From positions 7,764,001-7,828,000 of the forward strand of contig NC_021658.1 of NCBI RefSeq assembly GCF_000418325.1: a DNA stretch of 64,000 bases, given 5' to 3'. A program made the position numbers and the translations under genes. This DNA comes from Sorangium cellulosum So0157-2 (GTDB taxonomy: Bacteria > Myxococcota_A > Polyangia > Polyangiales > Polyangiaceae). Positions 10,341-19,710 of this stretch are shown piece after piece. The notes under the pieces were generated by a model. The model made no database searches and was not told the DNA's origin. It was given only the letters and a program-made list of their open reading frames with translations. Numbering within the stretch: position 1 is the first letter of the stretch; the number at the start of each line of letters is the position of its first letter.

Positions 10341-11123
10341 TCAGTTGAGGTAGCGCTTGTCCTTCGGCGGGTCCTTCTGGCCGCCGGGGATGACCCGGAG
10401 CGGGACGCCGCCGGAGCGGCCGCGCGCCGCGGGGACGCGGCGGAGCGCGGCGGACTGCGCCTGCAGCTGCCGGAAGCGCATCCGCAGGTAGAAGCGGCGG
10501 AGCGGGGAGAAATCGCCGAAGAGGTAGCCCGCCAGCATGCCGCCGAACGGCGTGATCAGCCCCTCGGGGGGGGCGCGCATGGCGATGACGTTGAGCACCG
10601 AGAGGCCGAAGATGAAGACGAGCAGCATGGTGCCCGTCACCGGCAGGACGAAGAAGAGGCGGACCGTGGCGTGCCGGTGCGCGAGCGCCCACGCGACGGC
10701 GACGGCCTCGATCATGCCGAGCCCGCCGTAAAACACGGGCGAGGCCACCCTCGGGAAGAGCGCGCCGATCGCCACCTGGAGCGCGAACGCGAAGGCCGCG
10801 GAGCCGAACAGGAACGCCACCATGCGACCGGGGCCCCAGCGCTCTTCGAGCGAGGTGCCGAGGAAGTACAGGCCGAGCAGCGTCGTGATGAAGTGCCACG
10901 GGTCGCTCGGGCTGTGGATGAGCGGCGCGGTGAGCAGCCGCCACACCTGGCCGTGGAGGATGCGATCGCCGATGCCGAGGAACGGCTCGAGCACGCCTTC
11001 CCCGGCGCCTCCCCAGTTCAGCCCCAGGGTGAACATCACCCAGATACAGCCGACCGCGATCATCATCCCCAGCAAGGCCTTGCCTGGCTTGGGGAACCCC
11101 ATTGAGCTGTGCTCCGGGCGCAT
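10341..11123 (-). CDS. rhomboid-family membrane protein lacking catalytic residues (pseudo-rhomboid)
   Basis: 260 residues from the ATG at 11123, preceded by AGGTGG at a good distance. At least six hydrophobic segments fit the rhomboid fold. The L1-type region has WRLLTAPLIH, and helix 2 reads H77-F-I-T-T81 where active rhomboids have HxxxN. The helix-4 GxSG motif is YGGLG (residues 132-136), with Leu135 in place of the nucleophilic Ser. The helix-6 region reads TPFGGMLAGY (191-200), where active enzymes have AHxxG, so the catalytic His is Pro192. The fold is retained but all three active-site positions are changed, so a non-proteolytic binding or quality-control role is inferred. It is convergent with the small lipoprotein gene. 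Confidence 0.75.
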   Translation of the reverse strand: MRPEHSSMGFPKPGKALLGMMIAVGCIWVMFTLGLNWGGAGEGVLEPFLGIGDRILHGQVWRLLTAPLIHSPSDPWHFITTLLGLYFLGTSLEERWGPGRMVAFLFGSAAFAFALQVAIGALFPRVASPVFYGGLGMIEAVAVAWALAHRHATVRLFFVLPVTGTMLLVFIFGLSVLNVIAMRAPPEGLITPFGGMLAGYLFGDFSPLRRFYLRMRFRQLQAQSAALRRVPAARGRSGGVPLRVIPGGQKDPPKDKRYLN

Positions 11124-11379
11124 AGCTTTCCACCTAACAGCCGCGCCCCCGCCGGGCAACCCGCTGCCCCCGTACTTTACCGCGATTCGCTCCGCGTCCG
11201 GCGCCGGCGCCGCGGGCGTGCCGCACGCAGCGCGCCATCCGGGACGCTCCGGGGCAGGGTCCGCCTGCCAGCGCGCGAGGAGGCCGCGGCGCACGCGCCG
11301 CGGGCAGCGCGCGCCTCCGTGCCAGCGGGCGCGCCGCCGGGCGGTGCGCACGTCCCTGCTGCGCCCGCCGACCGGCGAC

Positions 11380-14043
11380 TCAGAAGAAGTTGCCGATGTT
11401 GAACTCGAACTTGTACGTCTCTTCGTAGGGCAACCGCTTGAACGGGAAGCCCCACTCGAAGCGCAGCGGTCCGAGCGGGGAGAACCACCGGAAGCCGAAC
11501 CCCCACGACGTGCGGACATCGAGCAGGCGCTCGAGCGAGAAGCACGGGTTCGTGACGTCGTGCGGCGAAGCGGGGGCGGCGTTGCAGTAGAGCTTCTCCA
11601 GGTTCCACGCGTTGCCGAGATCGGTGAACACCACGCCCTTGATCTGCACCGCCTCGATGAGCGGGAACTCCAGCTCGAGGTTCTGGTAGTACATCAGGTT
11701 GCCGCCGATGTTCGCGCCGTTCGCGATCGGCGCGGAGTTCGGATCGAGCGACTCGCGGAGCGGGAGGCGAGGGCCGATGTCCCGGATCTCGAAGCCGCGC
11801 ACGTCGAGGATGCCGCCCAGGAAGAAGCGGGCGAAGATCGGCACGCCTTCCGGGTTCGGGCTCGTCACCATGCCGGCCTCGGTGTTCAGCTTGAGGACCA
11901 GGCTGTCCGTGATCGGGTAGTAGAACCGACCCGTGGCGCGATACCGCAGGAACTCGTTCTGGCTGCCGAGCGCGCTGTGGGCGAGCTCCACCGAGCCCTG
12001 CAGGTAGATGCCCGACGTCGGGAAGAGCTGGTTGTTGCGCGTGTCGTAGGTGAGCGCCGGGCGGATGCTGGACGTGATGCCGTCGTTGAAGAGGTTGTAG
12101 AGCGGGAGCCGCTGGAACGTGGACCGCGGGTCCGCCGTGCCGAGGCCGGTCGTCGTGGACGACGAGATCTCGTCGTTCTCCAGCGTGTACGTCAGCTGCG
12201 CGCGGAGCTCCGGCTCGATGAGCGGGTAGCCGATCGTGATCGAGCCGCCCGTGGAGGTCTGCGAGAACTCCTTGTAGGCCCGCAGCTGGTTGTAGACGCT
12301 CACCGCCGCGGAGAACGGGCTGTCGAACAGGTACGGCTCGAAGAAGCGGATGTCGACGAGGCGCCGCAGGCCCGAGATCTGCGCCTGAAGGGAGAGCGAC
12401 TGGCCGCTCCCGAGCAGGTTCGCCTGCTGGACCTGCGCCGTCGCGATGAAGCTCTCGACGCTCGAGAAGCCGGCGCCGATCTGGAAGGTGCCCGTCGGCT
12501 TCTCGCCGATGTCGACGTTGACGTTGATGTGCTGGTCGTCCTCGCCCTGCTCGGTGGAGATGTCGACCCGCTCGAAGTAGCCGAGCGCCGTGATCCGCTG
12601 CTTCGACCGCTCGAGCTTCGTCTCGCTGAAGAGCTGCCGCTCCTCCACCTCCATCTCGCGGCGGATCACCTTGTCCCGCGTCTTGGTGTTGCCGCGGACC
12701 TCGATGCGCCCGAAGTAGACGAGCTGGTTTCTGCGGATGCCGACGGAGATGTCGACCTCCCGCCGGTCCGGATCGGGCTGGGTCTCGGGCACGGCCTCGA
12801 CGTTGGCGTAGCCGGCGTCGCGGTACAGCGTCTGGATCGCGCTGAGATCCTTCGCCAGCTCGGCGCGGTTGAACCAATCGCCCGGCTTGGCCCGCACCAT
12901 CTCGCGCAGCGCCCGGCGCCCGCCGAGCGGCTCGATCTCGCGGCCGTCGGCGTCCCGCTCGTACACGCGGAGCGAGCGGATGCGGAAGCGCGGCCCCTCG
13001 TTGATCGTCAGCGTGACCTCGATGCCCGTGCGATCGGGCGTGAGCATCACCCGGGGGGTCGCGACCTGCACCGCGAGGAAGCCGCGATCGTAGTAGAGGG
13101 CGTTGATGACGAGGACGTCGCGCTCGAACGCGTCCTGGCGGAACGGACCGCCCGTGCCGAAGGCGAAGAAGCCCCCGTTCCCCGTGAGCATGACCTCCCG
13201 GAGCTCCTCGTCCGGGATGTTGTGGTTGCCGATGAAGGTGATGCGCCGGACGGTGACGGGCGCGTGCTCCTTGATGGTGAACTTGAGGGTGACCTGGTTC
13301 TCGCGCTCCGGTTTGACCTCGTAGCTGACCTCGGCGAGGAAGTAGCCCTCCTCGGCGTACTTGTCGCGGAGCTTCTGCACGCCGCGGCGCACGGCCGCGT
13401 AGCTCAGGATCGTGCCGGTCTTGATCTCGACCGAGAGCGCCTCGGTGAGGTCCTCGCTGTCGATCTCGTTGTTGCCGGAGAACTCGATGGCCTTGATGCT
13501 CGGACGCTCCCGGACGAGCACCCGCAGGCTCACCCCGTCGTCGCGGCGGGTGAGGTCGACCTCGACGTCATCGAACAGGCCGGAGTCCCAGAGCTCGCGC
13601 ACATCGCGCGCCAGCCCCTCCGGGGTGAACGGCTTGCCGACGCGCGTCTGCCCCAGGTAGACGAGCACGTCCTCGGTCGAGACGCGCCGGTTGCCAGCGA
13701 CCGTGACCTGGACCACCGGCTGGCCACGGGCGAGCTCGGCCTCCGTGGGCGCCACGTCGAGCGTCGGCTCGGCCGTGTCAGCGGCCCCCTGTGCAGGTGT
13801 ACCGGCGCCAGGCTGGGCCCCCCCGGTCGCATTGGCCGGGGTCGCGTTGGCCGGAGCGGACGGCTGAGCGGCGCCGGCCGGGGCGGGAGACGGTGTGGCG
13901 CTCCCCCCGGGCGGCTGCGCGCCCGGAGCTCCTCCGGGCACCTGAGCTGCCGCGAGCCGGGGCCGCATCGTCGCTGCCGCCACGAACACCAGGAAGAGGC
14001 CGAGCCAGACGAGCCGCAGCCAGCGGCCGGGGAGGCGAAGCAT
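11380..14043 (-). CDS. bamA: outer membrane protein assembly factor BamA
   Basis: 887 residues. It forms the core of the BAM complex, inserting beta-barrel proteins into the outer membrane. The N-terminus (MLRLPGRWLRLVWLGLFLV...) is a signal peptide cut near AAAQ. A Pro/Ala/Gly-rich linker covers residues ~35-85. POTRA repeats follow (VVQVTVAGNRRV, IKAIEFSGNNEI, VRRITFIGNHNI, FRIRSLRVYE, YFGRIEVRGNT). The C-terminal Omp85 barrel contains RFFLGGILDVRGFE (the VRGF lock motif) and ends in a terminal Phe (EFNIGNFF), the usual barrel sorting signal. An upstream TTG at 14067 is possible but would precede the signal peptide awkwardly. It stands alone, without skp or lpxD nearby. Confidence 0.95.
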   Translation of the reverse strand: MLRLPGRWLRLVWLGLFLVFVAAATMRPRLAAAQVPGGAPGAQPPGGSATPSPAPAGAAQPSAPANATPANATGGAQPGAGTPAQGAADTAEPTLDVAPTEAELARGQPVVQVTVAGNRRVSTEDVLVYLGQTRVGKPFTPEGLARDVRELWDSGLFDDVEVDLTRRDDGVSLRVLVRERPSIKAIEFSGNNEIDSEDLTEALSVEIKTGTILSYAAVRRGVQKLRDKYAEEGYFLAEVSYEVKPERENQVTLKFTIKEHAPVTVRRITFIGNHNIPDEELREVMLTGNGGFFAFGTGGPFRQDAFERDVLVINALYYDRGFLAVQVATPRVMLTPDRTGIEVTLTINEGPRFRIRSLRVYERDADGREIEPLGGRRALREMVRAKPGDWFNRAELAKDLSAIQTLYRDAGYANVEAVPETQPDPDRREVDISVGIRRNQLVYFGRIEVRGNTKTRDKVIRREMEVEERQLFSETKLERSKQRITALGYFERVDISTEQGEDDQHINVNVDIGEKPTGTFQIGAGFSSVESFIATAQVQQANLLGSGQSLSLQAQISGLRRLVDIRFFEPYLFDSPFSAAVSVYNQLRAYKEFSQTSTGGSITIGYPLIEPELRAQLTYTLENDEISSSTTTGLGTADPRSTFQRLPLYNLFNDGITSSIRPALTYDTRNNQLFPTSGIYLQGSVELAHSALGSQNEFLRYRATGRFYYPITDSLVLKLNTEAGMVTSPNPEGVPIFARFFLGGILDVRGFEIRDIGPRLPLRESLDPNSAPIANGANIGGNLMYYQNLELEFPLIEAVQIKGVVFTDLGNAWNLEKLYCNAAPASPHDVTNPCFSLERLLDVRTSWGFGFRWFSPLGPLRFEWGFPFKRLPYEETYKFEFNIGNFF

Positions 14044-14353
14044 TGAACGGGTGCCTGTCGCGTACAAGGCGCCACCCCGTAGCCCAGCGCGACGTGAGTC
14101 TCAAGGGTGGACGCCGAAAACAGGGCGTCGCCGACAGGTCGCGCCGCGACCCCTGCGTGCGGGTCGATCTCTCGGCGATCTGACGCTATGCCAGGGGCCG
14201 CACGAGCGCAGGCGAGCACGCGCTGCCAGAATTTCCCGCGAGGCAGCCTTGACCGAGCGCGAGCCCCTGGGTAATTGCCGAGGCTCGCCAGCGTTCACCT
14301 GAACATCGGAGCACCTGTTCAACCCGGTGCCCGCGCACTCCCTGGAGTAACGC
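14044..14353. other. divergent intergenic region between bamA and parC
   Basis: 310 bases between divergent genes. It holds the parC promoter described separately and, just downstream of its -10, a small palindrome GTTCACCTGAAC at about 14294-14305. I found no convincing promoter for bamA on the minus strand and no RNA gene. Confidence 0.5.
14249..14277 (+). promoter_or_regulatory. predicted sigma-70 promoter for parC-parE
   Basis: TTGACC at 14249-14254 and TAATTG at 14272-14277 are separated by exactly 17 bases and precede parC by about 75 bases. They are good matches to the housekeeping consensus, in a background where such matches are rare. Confidence 0.5.
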
Positions 14354-16756
14354 GTGTCTCGAACCCCCTCCCTTCCGTCCGACGGTGAGGCGCCTCGCAA
14401 GGGCCGCCGTGGCGGCCGGCCCGGCGACAGCGAGCCCCCGCCGCCCCCGGCGCCCGACACCTCGCTCGCCGAAGAGGCGCAGCGCCGGTACCTGAACTAC
14501 GCGCTCAGCGTCATCACGTCGCGCGCGCTCCCCGACGTGCGCGACGGGCTGAAGCCGGTGCAGCGCCGCATCCTCTACGCGATGCTGCACGACCTGCACC
14601 TCGGGCCGGACGCGAAGTACCGGAAGAGCGCCGCCGTCGTCGGCGACGTGATGGGCAAGTACCACCCGCACGGCGACGTCGCGATCTACGACGCGATGGT
14701 CCGGCTGGCGCAGGACTTCGTGATGCGGGCGCCGCTCATCGCCGGCCACGGGAACTTCGGCTCCGTGGACGGCGATGCTCCGGCGGCGATGCGTTACACC
14801 GAGGCGAAGCTCCGCCCCCTCGCGCTGGAGCTGCTCAGCGAGCTCGGCCAGCGCACCGTGGACTTCCGGCCGAACTACGACGGCACCCGCTTCGAGCCGA
14901 TCGTCCTCCCGTCCCGCTTCCCGAACCTGCTCGTGAACGGCTCGCAGGGGATCGCTGTCGGGATGGCGACGAGCATCCCGCCGCACAACCTGGGCGAGGT
15001 CATCGACGCGTGCGTCGCGCTGATCGAGAACCGCGAGCTCACCACGCAGCGGCTCTTGTCGTACGTGAAGGGGCCCGACTTCCCGACGGGGGGCCAGCTG
15101 CACGCGACGAAGAAGGAGCTCGAGGCCGTCTACGCGTCCGGCCAGGGCTCGCTGAAGCTCCGCGGCGAGTGGCAGCTGGAGGAGGGCGACGGCAAGCGCG
15201 GCGCCGCGCCGCAGCTCGTGATCACCTCGATCCCGTACGGGATCGAGCGGAAGGCCATCGTCGAGAAGATCGCCGAGGTCATCCTCTCGAAGAAGCTGCC
15301 GACGCTCGTGGACGTGCGCGACGAGTCGACCGCCGAGGTGCGCATCGTGATGGAGCTCAAGCGCGGCGCCGACGCGCAGCTCGTGATGGCGTACCTCTAC
15401 AAACAGACGCCGCTCGCGATCAACGTGCAGGTCAACCTCACCTGCCTCGTGCCCACCGACAACGCGGAGATCGCCGCGCCGCGGCGGCTCGGCCTGCACG
15501 AGATCCTGACGAAGTTCCTCGACTTCCGCTACGCGACGGTGACGCGGCGGCTCGAGTTCGAGCTCGGCGAGCTGCGGCGGCGGATCACGATCCTCGAGGG
15601 GTTCGAGAAGATCTTCGACGCGCTCGACGAGGTGATCCGGATCATCCGCAAGAGCGAGGGCAAGGCCGACGCGGCCGAGAAGCTGATGAAGCGCTTCACC
15701 CTGAGCGAGGAGCAGACGGACGCGATCCTCGAGCTCAAGCTCTACCGGCTGGCGCGCCTCGAGATCCTGCTCGTGCAGAAGGATCTCGCCGAGAAGCGCG
15801 CCGAGGCGAAGCGGATCGAGGGGCTGCTCAAGAGCGACGCGAAGCGCTGGGCGATCGTCCGCGACGAGCTCGTCGAGATCAAGGGCTCCTACGGCGAGAA
15901 GCGCCGCACGAAGGTGGTCGGCTCGATCGACGAGCCCGAGTACCAGGCGGAAGATTTCATCGTGGCCGAGGACGCGAACGTCATCCTCTCGGCGCAGGGC
16001 TGGGTGAAGCGGGTGCGCGAGGTGAAGGATCTCTCCTCGACGCGCATCCGCGAGGGCGACAGCGTGCTCGCGGCGGTCGCCGGCTCGACGCGGTCGACGG
16101 TCGCGTTCTTCTCGAACCTCGGCGCGTGCTACGTGTGCCGCATCCACGACGTGCCGCAGTCGACCGGCTACGGCGATCCCGTGCAGAAGCTGTTCAAGCT
16201 CGCGGACGGCGAGCGGATGATCGCGATGCTCTCCTTCGACCCGAGGGCGCTCGACGTCCCTGCGCCCACGCCGGACTCCGCCGAGCCGGAGCCGCCGTTC
16301 GCGCTCGCGATCACCCGCGGGGGCCTCGGCTTCCGGTTCTCGCTGCGGCCGCACCGCGACCCGTCGACGCGCTCCGGGCGCCGCTTCGCCAAGCTGAACG
16401 AGGGCGACGAGGTGCTCTTCGTCCACGCCGTGGACGGCGCCGATCGGGTGCTCTGCGCCTCGAGCGACGCCTGGGCGCTCAGCGTGGCCGTGGAGGAGCT
16501 CGCGCTGCTCTCCGGCCCGGGCAAGGGCTCGGTCGTCATGCGGGTCGCCGAAGGCGAGCGCCTGGTCGGCGCCGCGCTCGCCCTCAGGCCGAACGACGCG
16601 CTCACGGTCGAGACGGAGAAGGGCAAGACGCTCGACATCGCCGCGAGCAAGATCGCCGGCCCGCGCGGCACCCAGGGCGAGCCGGTCGCGCGACGCGACC
16701 GCTTCGTCCGCGTGGTGCCGCCGGCCGTCGTCGTACCGACGCTGGAGGTGAGCTGA
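14354..16756 (+). CDS. parC: DNA topoisomerase IV subunit A (GyrA/ParC family)
   Basis: 800 residues from a GTG with GGAG eight bases upstream. It is the DNA-breaking and rejoining subunit of a type IIA topoisomerase. After a Pro-rich 35-residue leader come RYLNYALSVITSRALPDVRDGLKPVQRRILYAM, the HPHGD helix region and the catalytic Tyr148 in AAMRYTEAKL. The C-terminal domain has beta-pinwheel repeats but no recognisable GyrA box (QRRGGKG), which favours topoisomerase IV over gyrase. parE follows two bases after the stop. The residue after HPHGD is Val109 where quinolone-sensitive enzymes usually have Ser. ParC rather than GyrA is inferred from the missing box and from the partner gene. Confidence 0.88.
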   Translation: MSRTPSLPSDGEAPRKGRRGGRPGDSEPPPPPAPDTSLAEEAQRRYLNYALSVITSRALPDVRDGLKPVQRRILYAMLHDLHLGPDAKYRKSAAVVGDVMGKYHPHGDVAIYDAMVRLAQDFVMRAPLIAGHGNFGSVDGDAPAAMRYTEAKLRPLALELLSELGQRTVDFRPNYDGTRFEPIVLPSRFPNLLVNGSQGIAVGMATSIPPHNLGEVIDACVALIENRELTTQRLLSYVKGPDFPTGGQLHATKKELEAVYASGQGSLKLRGEWQLEEGDGKRGAAPQLVITSIPYGIERKAIVEKIAEVILSKKLPTLVDVRDESTAEVRIVMELKRGADAQLVMAYLYKQTPLAINVQVNLTCLVPTDNAEIAAPRRLGLHEILTKFLDFRYATVTRRLEFELGELRRRITILEGFEKIFDALDEVIRIIRKSEGKADAAEKLMKRFTLSEEQTDAILELKLYRLARLEILLVQKDLAEKRAEAKRIEGLLKSDAKRWAIVRDELVEIKGSYGEKRRTKVVGSIDEPEYQAEDFIVAEDANVILSAQGWVKRVREVKDLSSTRIREGDSVLAAVAGSTRSTVAFFSNLGACYVCRIHDVPQSTGYGDPVQKLFKLADGERMIAMLSFDPRALDVPAPTPDSAEPEPPFALAITRGGLGFRFSLRPHRDPSTRSGRRFAKLNEGDEVLFVHAVDGADRVLCASSDAWALSVAVEELALLSGPGKGSVVMRVAEGERLVGAALALRPNDALTVETEKGKTLDIAASKIAGPRGTQGEPVARRDRFVRVVPPAVVVPTLEVS

Positions 16757-16758
16757 AC

Positions 16759-18696
16759 ATGGCCGCCACGAATCCCCCCGTCCGCGCCGCGTCCGGCGCG
16801 CGTTACACGGCCGCTGACATCGAGGTGCTCGAGGGGCTGGAGCCGGTCCGCAAGCGCCCCGCCATGTACATCGGCGGCACCGACGTCCGGGGCTATCACC
16901 ACCTGCTCTGGGAGATCGTCGACAACGCCGTCGACGAGGCGATCAACGGGCACGCGAAGCGGATCGAGGTGACGCTCGACGCCGATCTCCAGGGCGTGAC
17001 CGTGACCGACGACGGCCGCGGCATGCCCGTCGACGTGCACCCCCGGCACAAGCGCCCCGCGCTCGAGCTCATCCTCTGCACGCTGCACGCCGGCGGGAAG
17101 TTCGGGAGCGACAGCTACAAGGTCTCGGGCGGCCTCCACGGCGTCGGCTCGAGCGTCGTCAACGCGCTGTCGGAGCTCGTCGAGGTTCGGGTGCTGCGCG
17201 ACGGCTTCGAGCACCAGCAGGCGTTCTCGCGCGGCGCGCCGATCAGCAAGCTCAAGAAGGGCGCGCCCACCCGCAAGCACGGCACGAGCGTCCATTTCCG
17301 GCCGGATCCGGAGATCTTCGGGCAGGGCCGGCGGTTCGATCCCGAGACCATCCGCGAGCGCCTGGAGGCCAAGGCGTACCTGCACGGAGGGCTCGCGATC
17401 GCGTTCCGCGATCTCTCGTCCGGGGAGTCGATCGAGCTCCTTCACCCGAACGGCATCGCGGACTTCCTGCCGAAGCTGGTCGCCCAGCGCGGCAAGGCGG
17501 TGACGCACCCGTCCATCTTCTACGTCGCGCGCGAGGGCGAGATCCGGCTGGAGGCCGCGCTCCAGTGGACGGAGTCGACCGACGACTACGTGAAGTCGTA
17601 CGTCAACGGCATCCCCACGCACGCGGGCGGCGCGCACGAGTCCGGCTTCAGCACCGCGATCGTGAAGGCGGTCCGCGCCTTCATGGACGCGAAGAAGATC
17701 CAGCCGAAGGGCGTGACGCTGACGGCCGACGACATCCGCGAGGGGATCGTGGGCGTCCTGTCCATCTACATCCAGGAGCCTCAGTTCCAGGGGCAGACGA
17801 AGGATCGGCTCAACAACCCCGAGGCAGGCCCGGCGGTCGAGGGCATGGTCCGGCCCGCGCTCGAGCAGTGGCTGCTCCACAACGGCACGGCGGGCGAGTC
17901 GATCGTGGCCCGGGCGATCCTGGCGGCGCGCGCCAGGGAGGCACGGCGCGAGGCGACCCAGCAGGTCCTGCGCAAGACGCCGGTGTCGCATCGGCTCAAC
18001 CTGCCGGGCAAGCTCGCCGACTGCGCCTCGACCGATCCCAGCGAGAGCGAGCTCTTCATCGTCGAGGGCGACAGCGCAGGCGGCTCCGCGAAGCAGGGCC
18101 GGGATCGCCGGACGCAGGCGATCCTCCCGCTGCGCGGCAAGGTGCTCAACGCGGAGCAGGCCTCCACCTCGAAGGTGCTCGGCAACAAGGAGCTCCAGGA
18201 CATCGTGAGCGCGCTGGGCTGCGGGTTCGGCAAGGACTTCGACGCGTCCAAGTTGCGCTACGGCAGGATTTTTCTGCTGATGGACGCCGACAGCGACGGC
18301 CAGCACATCGCGACGCTGCTGCTGACGTTCTTCTACCGGCACCTGCCCGGCCTGCTCCGCGGCGGGCACGTGTTCCTCGCGCAGCCGCCGCTCTACAGGA
18401 TCGACGTCGGCAAGGAGACGCACTGGGCCCTCGACGACGCAGAGCGCGACCGGGTCCTCGCGAAGCTCCCCAAGACAGCCAAGGCGGATATTTCTCGCTT
18501 CAAGGGACTCGGCGAGATGCCCGCGGAGGATCTCAAGGCGACGACGCTCGACATCCGCCGCCGACGCGCGCTGCGCATCGTGATCGAGGGAGAGATCGAG
18601 ACCGATCGCATCCTGAACGAGCTGATGGGCAAGGACGCGCAGGCGCGCTTCCGCTTCATCATGGAGCGCGCCCCGAACGCCGAGATCGACGTGTGA
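16759..18696 (+). CDS. parE: DNA topoisomerase IV subunit B (GyrB/ParE family)
   Basis: 645 residues; ATG with a near-perfect GGAGGTG upstream that overlaps the end of parC. It is the ATPase subunit driving strand passage. The GHKL ATPase motifs are EIVDNAVDEA, DDGRGMPV and GGLHGVGSSVVNALS. The transducer domain carries QTKDRLNNPE. The Toprim domain has FIVEGDSAGGSAKQGR and the metal ligands in LLMDADSDGQHI. Its length lacks the gyrase-specific insertion, consistent with ParE. Together with parC it forms the decatenating enzyme; a gyrase pair should exist elsewhere in the genome. Confidence 0.92.
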   Translation: MAATNPPVRAASGARYTAADIEVLEGLEPVRKRPAMYIGGTDVRGYHHLLWEIVDNAVDEAINGHAKRIEVTLDADLQGVTVTDDGRGMPVDVHPRHKRPALELILCTLHAGGKFGSDSYKVSGGLHGVGSSVVNALSELVEVRVLRDGFEHQQAFSRGAPISKLKKGAPTRKHGTSVHFRPDPEIFGQGRRFDPETIRERLEAKAYLHGGLAIAFRDLSSGESIELLHPNGIADFLPKLVAQRGKAVTHPSIFYVAREGEIRLEAALQWTESTDDYVKSYVNGIPTHAGGAHESGFSTAIVKAVRAFMDAKKIQPKGVTLTADDIREGIVGVLSIYIQEPQFQGQTKDRLNNPEAGPAVEGMVRPALEQWLLHNGTAGESIVARAILAARAREARREATQQVLRKTPVSHRLNLPGKLADCASTDPSESELFIVEGDSAGGSAKQGRDRRTQAILPLRGKVLNAEQASTSKVLGNKELQDIVSALGCGFGKDFDASKLRYGRIFLLMDADSDGQHIATLLLTFFYRHLPGLLRGGHVFLAQPPLYRIDVGKETHWALDDAERDRVLAKLPKTAKADISRFKGLGEMPAEDLKATTLDIRRRRALRIVIEGEIETDRILNELMGKDAQARFRFIMERAPNAEIDV

Positions 18697-19100
18697 CGTC
18701 GACCCCGCGCCCCGGAGGTCGCGGCGCCTCCGCGCGCGCGCGCGAGCGTCATTGGATGCACGGACGCGCGCTCGCATTCATCCTCTGACAGTCACGAGAT
18801 CGTCGCGACGATGTCGCGATGCGTGCGACCGCCGAGGCGTGCGTGCGTGCGGCGTGCGCCGCACAGGCACGTTGTGCCAGGCACGGGTGATCTCTGGCGA
18901 CTGTGCCACGTGAACGGTGGGCCACACCCCCTATGACATCGCGCGCAGGTTGACGAGGAAACGCGGCGTTCTGCGCTGGGGGCGCCGATTCACCTGAGCC
19001 AGCAGCGTTGCGTCCGCTTGCGGCCTACCGGTTGCAATACGTCGCGCCGATGGCCGCGATGCCCGCGGCACATCGCCCTTACACCGCTGGAGAGGTACTC
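18697..19100. other. intergenic region downstream of parE
   Basis: 404 bases, no supported gene. It holds a seven-base-pair hairpin at 18847-18864 and clustered GTGCC/GGCAC half-sites at 18860-18910. TTGACG at about 18953 lacks a matching -10. ACCCCCTATGACATCG at 18926-18941 recurs almost exactly on the far side of the next gene (19693-19707). Confidence 0.4.
18847..18864 (+). terminator. possible parCE terminator hairpin
   Basis: GTGCGGC and GCCGCAC form a perfect seven-base-pair stem around GTGC, about 150 bases after parE. There is no following T-run, so intrinsic termination is uncertain. Confidence 0.3.
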
Positions 19101-19625
19101 GTGACGACTGCGCTTCCCATCTCGACTCCGATCGCACCCTCCTCGTCCCACAGCACGCCGGCCGCACGCTCCCTGTCGGTCTCGGCCTCGCCCATCGCAA
19201 CCCCGAGCGGCGCGTCGGCGGCGCTCCCGACGTCCGTCGCCTCGCGCTCCACCCCGCCGCCGCGCTCGGGGGGCCCCCTCCCGCGCAGCACCTCGGAGCG
19301 CATCCTGCTCGGCCGTGACCGCATCCGCGGCGCCGCCGAAGGCGGCCAGAGGATCCGTTCCTACGAGGTCGCGCTGGATCTCGATCTGTCCGAGTTTCAC
19401 TTCGCGCGGCTCTTCCGTGCCGCCTTCGGGCTATCGCCCCACGTCTACTACGACGAGGTGCGCGCGGAGCGCGCCCGCGCGCTGTTACGCGAGGGGCTCA
19501 CCGAGGGGGAGGTCGCCCGCCGCATCGGCTTCCGCCGGCCGGCGGAGCTCCGGGCCCTCCTGTCGAAGCGCGGCGGCGCCATGCCCCCGGCCGGCGAGGA
19601 GGAGAGCGACGCCTCGGCCGAGTGA
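19101..19625 (+). CDS. AraC-like helix-turn-helix protein with an eroded second HTH
   Basis: 174 residues from the GTG at 19101, chosen for the GGAGAGG just upstream; an in-frame start at 19008 is open but lacks a ribosome site. The first ~75 residues are Ser/Thr/Pro/Ala-rich and probably disordered. The C-terminus matches the AraC DNA-binding domain: HTH1 with DLSEFHFARLFRAAFGLSPHVYYDEVRAERARALL, where FxxLFRxxFGxSP is the family hallmark, then EGEVARRIGF of HTH2. After GF the usual DQSHFSRxFK is replaced by RRPAELRALLSKRGG, so the second recognition helix is atypical. There is no ligand-binding domain. The target is unknown. Confidence 0.65.
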   Translation: MTTALPISTPIAPSSSHSTPAARSLSVSASPIATPSGASAALPTSVASRSTPPPRSGGPLPRSTSERILLGRDRIRGAAEGGQRIRSYEVALDLDLSEFHFARLFRAAFGLSPHVYYDEVRAERARALLREGLTEGEVARRIGFRRPAELRALLSKRGGAMPPAGEEESDASAE

Positions 19626-19710
19626 ACGGACGCAAGACGTCGGCCTCGCGATGCAGCGGAACCGCCACGCCCCGACGCGAGACAAAGTGCTTACCCCCAT
19701 GACATCGTGA

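Noticed and set aside
10822..14046. A 1074-codon plus-strand frame opposite bamA
   Set aside because: Translation is rich in Arg, Glu, Leu, Val and Asp in the antisense pattern; bamA on the other strand has a full POTRA and barrel structure.
16168..18777. An 869-codon minus-strand frame opposite parC/parE
   Set aside because: No domain; the opposite strand encodes recognised topoisomerase subunits.
18870..18912. Sigma-54-like TGGCAC elements near 18880 (minus strand)
   Set aside because: The spacing between the GG and GC pairs is eight bases, not the required ten, and no TTGC element follows.
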